Assembly: GCA_021798415.1 (NCBI GenBank)
Contig: JAJZGO010000035.1
Location: 1 to 14,104 of the forward strand
Reading direction: 5' to 3'
Source of the DNA: Thermoplasmata archaeon
Lineage (GTDB): Archaea; Thermoplasmatota; Thermoplasmata; Lutacidiplasmatales; UBA184
DNA: 14,104 bases
A model generated the notes under the pieces. The model saw nothing but the letters and a program-made list of their open reading frames with translations. It made no database searches and was not told the DNA's origin. This document shows, one piece after another, positions 12,962 through 14,104 of the stretch (its first letter is position 1; each line of letters begins with the position of its first letter). Made by a program: the position numbers and the translations under genes.

Positions 12962-13465
12962 ATGGGAGGACGATACCCCGGCCACCGGTCCGAGCCGACC
13001 GACCGCATCGAGCGAGCCGTCGACCCCGGCTCGGTCGAGGAGGCCCGCGCGCTGTTCCGGGAATACGCGTCGCAACTCGGGTTCTCCTTAGAGTTCCAGG
13101 GGTTCGACTCCGAGCTCGCCGGGCTGCCGGGCGAGTACACGCCGCCTTCCGGAGCGCTCTTCCTGGCCCGGGTCGGCCGCGACCTGGCCGGGTGCGTGGC
13201 TGTTCGCGACCTGGGCGACCACGCTTGCGAGATGAAGCGCCTCTATGTGCGACCCGCGTACCGCGGGCATGGCCTCGGACGACGCCTCGCGGAACGGGCC
13301 ATCGCCGAGGGCCGACGCCTCCGCTACGTGAGGATGCGGCTCGACACGGTCGCCGGGATGACCGAGGCGATCGCCCTCTATCGTGGCCTCGGGTTCCGAG
13401 AGATCGCCGCCTATCGGTTCAATCCCCGGAACGATGCGGCCTACTTCGAGATCGACCTGGAGTAG
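12962..13465 (+). CDS. GNAT-family N-acetyltransferase
   Basis: A 167-residue single-domain acetyltransferase. Its centre, ACEMKRLYVRPAYRGHGLGRRLAERAI (88-114), is an unusually clear GNAT motif A with the R-G-H-G-L-G acetyl-CoA loop. MRLDTVAGMTEAIALYRGLGFREIAAYRFNP (125-155) is motif B. The segment VEEARALFREYASQLGFSLEFQGFDSELAGLPGEYTPPSGALFLA (25-69) is typical of a widespread bacterial/archaeal GNAT subfamily. The acceptor is unknown. ATG 12962 is the only ATG, GTG or TTG in frame close to the conserved start, but it has neither a Shine-Dalgarno sequence nor a TATA-like box at leaderless distance. The nearest AT-rich elements are at 12828-12836 and 12852-12858, so a leader of about 80-100 nt is possible. 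It is convergent with the PH-like gene. Confidence 0.87.
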   Translation: MGGRYPGHRSEPTDRIERAVDPGSVEEARALFREYASQLGFSLEFQGFDSELAGLPGEYTPPSGALFLARVGRDLAGCVAVRDLGDHACEMKRLYVRPAYRGHGLGRRLAERAIAEGRRLRYVRMRLDTVAGMTEAIALYRGLGFREIAAYRFNPRNDAAYFEIDLE

Positions 13466-13578
13466 TGCGCGCGCGGACCGGAGGCACCCCGTCCTCCCGT
13501 TCGAGCCTCGCGGGCACGGTCGCCGTTCTCCCGCGCCGGGTGGGAGACTCCGCTCCTCCTCCACGGGGGTCGGACGCG

Positions 13579-13989
13579 CTACGCTTTCGCGATCGCGCCG
13601 TCGGGTCCGCGCGCGCGTTCTCGAGCCGACCGAACCGCGCGGACCACCTCGGCCGGATCGACCCCGCGAACGAGCCGAAACCGGCGCGCCCCGACCGCGA
13701 TGCCGGGGAGTTCCACGCGGTCGCCGTAGCCGATCCGCATCCAGAATCGGTGGGGCGCGACCGTCTCGAGGGGACCGAGCGGTTCGGAGAAGGTCGGCGT
13801 CGGCTCGAGCCGACGTCCGCCCAGGATGCCCGCCCGAGGATAGAATAGGCATCGACGGTCGGTCAGCACGAGGCATCCCGTGCGCTCGCGGGACGCATCG
13901 TCCTCGGCGGCCTGCGCCGTCCAAGTGCCGAGAACGGACTCGCCCGGTTCGAGTCCGGGCACGGATTCGAACGGCACATCGCGATTCAT
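13579..13989 (-). CDS. Small PH-like domain protein
   Basis: A 136-residue cytoplasmic protein with the pattern of a bacterial/archaeal PH-like domain. LEPGESVLGTWTAQ (13-26) opens the barrel, ERTGCLVLTDRRCLFYPRAGILGG (35-58) is the characteristic 'LTDRRxLFY' strand pair, and FSEPLGPLETVAPHRFWMRIGYGDRVELPG (67-96) and RRFRLVRGVDPAEVVRAVRSARERA (102-126) complete the strands and the C-terminal helix. There is no membrane segment. PH-like domains of this sort usually mediate protein or lipid contacts, and no enzymatic role is expected. I am confident of the general fold type but not the exact family. ATG 13989 is supported by AGTTAAATC (14019-14027) about 34 bp upstream; the longer frame to 14097 is low-complexity and crosses that box. 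Confidence 0.6.
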   Translation of the reverse strand: MNRDVPFESVPGLEPGESVLGTWTAQAAEDDASRERTGCLVLTDRRCLFYPRAGILGGRRLEPTPTFSEPLGPLETVAPHRFWMRIGYGDRVELPGIAVGARRFRLVRGVDPAEVVRAVRSARERARGPDGAIAKA

Positions 13990-14018
13990 GCGCGGACCCC
14001 TTCCCCACGGCGCCGCCC

Positions 14019-14027
14019 GATTTAACT
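14019..14027 (-). promoter_or_regulatory. TATA-like box of the PH-like gene
   Basis: On the minus strand this reads AGTTAAATC, centred about 34 bp before ATG 13989. It lies in otherwise GC-rich sequence and no Shine-Dalgarno sequence follows, so a leaderless or very short-leader mRNA is likely. Confidence 0.55.
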
Positions 14028-14104
14028 CGGGCCGTGACGTCCCTCCGAGAGCCGTCGCGGGAGAAGTGGCGGTAGGGCGGGATGGGCCCTCAACCACCGG
14101 GTCT

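Noticed and set aside
13945..13965. T-arm-like sequence CCCGG-TTCGAGT-CCGGG, as in a tRNA
   Set aside because: It lies inside the PH-like coding sequence (PGLEPGE), and no acceptor stem, D-arm or anticodon arm can be built at the right distances.
1..14104. CRISPR array, transposon ends or integrase
   Set aside because: No regularly spaced repeats, transposase or recombinase motifs were found on either strand.

Overview
The window is about 14.1 kb of very GC-rich DNA that looks archaeal. Many genes have a short TATA-like box (TTAA, TATA or TTAAA cores) about 25-35 bp before the start codon and no room for a normal leader, which is the pattern of leaderless archaeal transcripts. A minority have a clear Shine-Dalgarno sequence instead. 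Small zinc-ribbon proteins, a DUF981-like membrane protein and RhlE-like helicase content fit a GC-rich member of the Thermoplasmatota (soil or sediment type). That lineage is an inference, since no rRNA or tRNA gene is present to confirm it.

Layout, left to right. 182-1036: PEP mutase/isocitrate lyase superfamily enzyme (+). 1153-1749: DoxX/DoxD-like membrane protein (+). 1856-2560: triple zinc-ribbon protein with an RGG-type tail (-). 2719-3300: DUF1697 protein (+). 3329-3475: a 48-residue peptide with 13 cysteines (+). 3588-4145: three-TM protein with a C-terminal zinc ribbon (+). 4146-4668: about 520 bp with no convincing gene. 4669-5640: two-domain GNAT acetyltransferase (+). 5695-6006: zinc ribbon plus charged helix (-). 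6244-7026: class III nucleotidyl cyclase-like protein (+). 7027-7439: gene-poor stretch with an AT-rich island, a 14-residue lysine-rich mini-ORF and several hairpins. 7440-8798: DEAD-box RNA helicase with an RG-rich tail (-). 8975-10315: citrate synthase (-). 10436-11401: alpha/alpha-toroid (terpene cyclase-like) protein (-). 11544-12041: GNAT (+). 12098-12757: six-TM DUF981-like protein (-). 12962-13465: GNAT (+). 13579-13989: small PH-like domain protein (-).

The genes are mostly single transcription units in alternating orientation, so this is a mixed housekeeping/accessory chromosomal segment and not one large operon. The only close co-directional spacing is DUF1697 followed 28 bp later by the Cys-rich peptide. 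Themes that recur are zinc ribbons (three proteins), RG-rich tails on two probable RNA-binding proteins, and three GNAT proteins. I see no transposase, CRISPR array, integrase, or rRNA or tRNA gene.

The most notable unannotated item is the Cys-rich peptide at 3329-3475, with core CACCDCGSCCKCCACC and a well-spaced Shine-Dalgarno sequence. It is a candidate metallothionein-like metal-binding peptide or, less likely, a Cys-rich RiPP precursor. Next in interest are the cyclase-like protein with an altered catalytic site and paired repeats in its upstream region, and the structured intergenic region around the lysine-rich mini-ORF.
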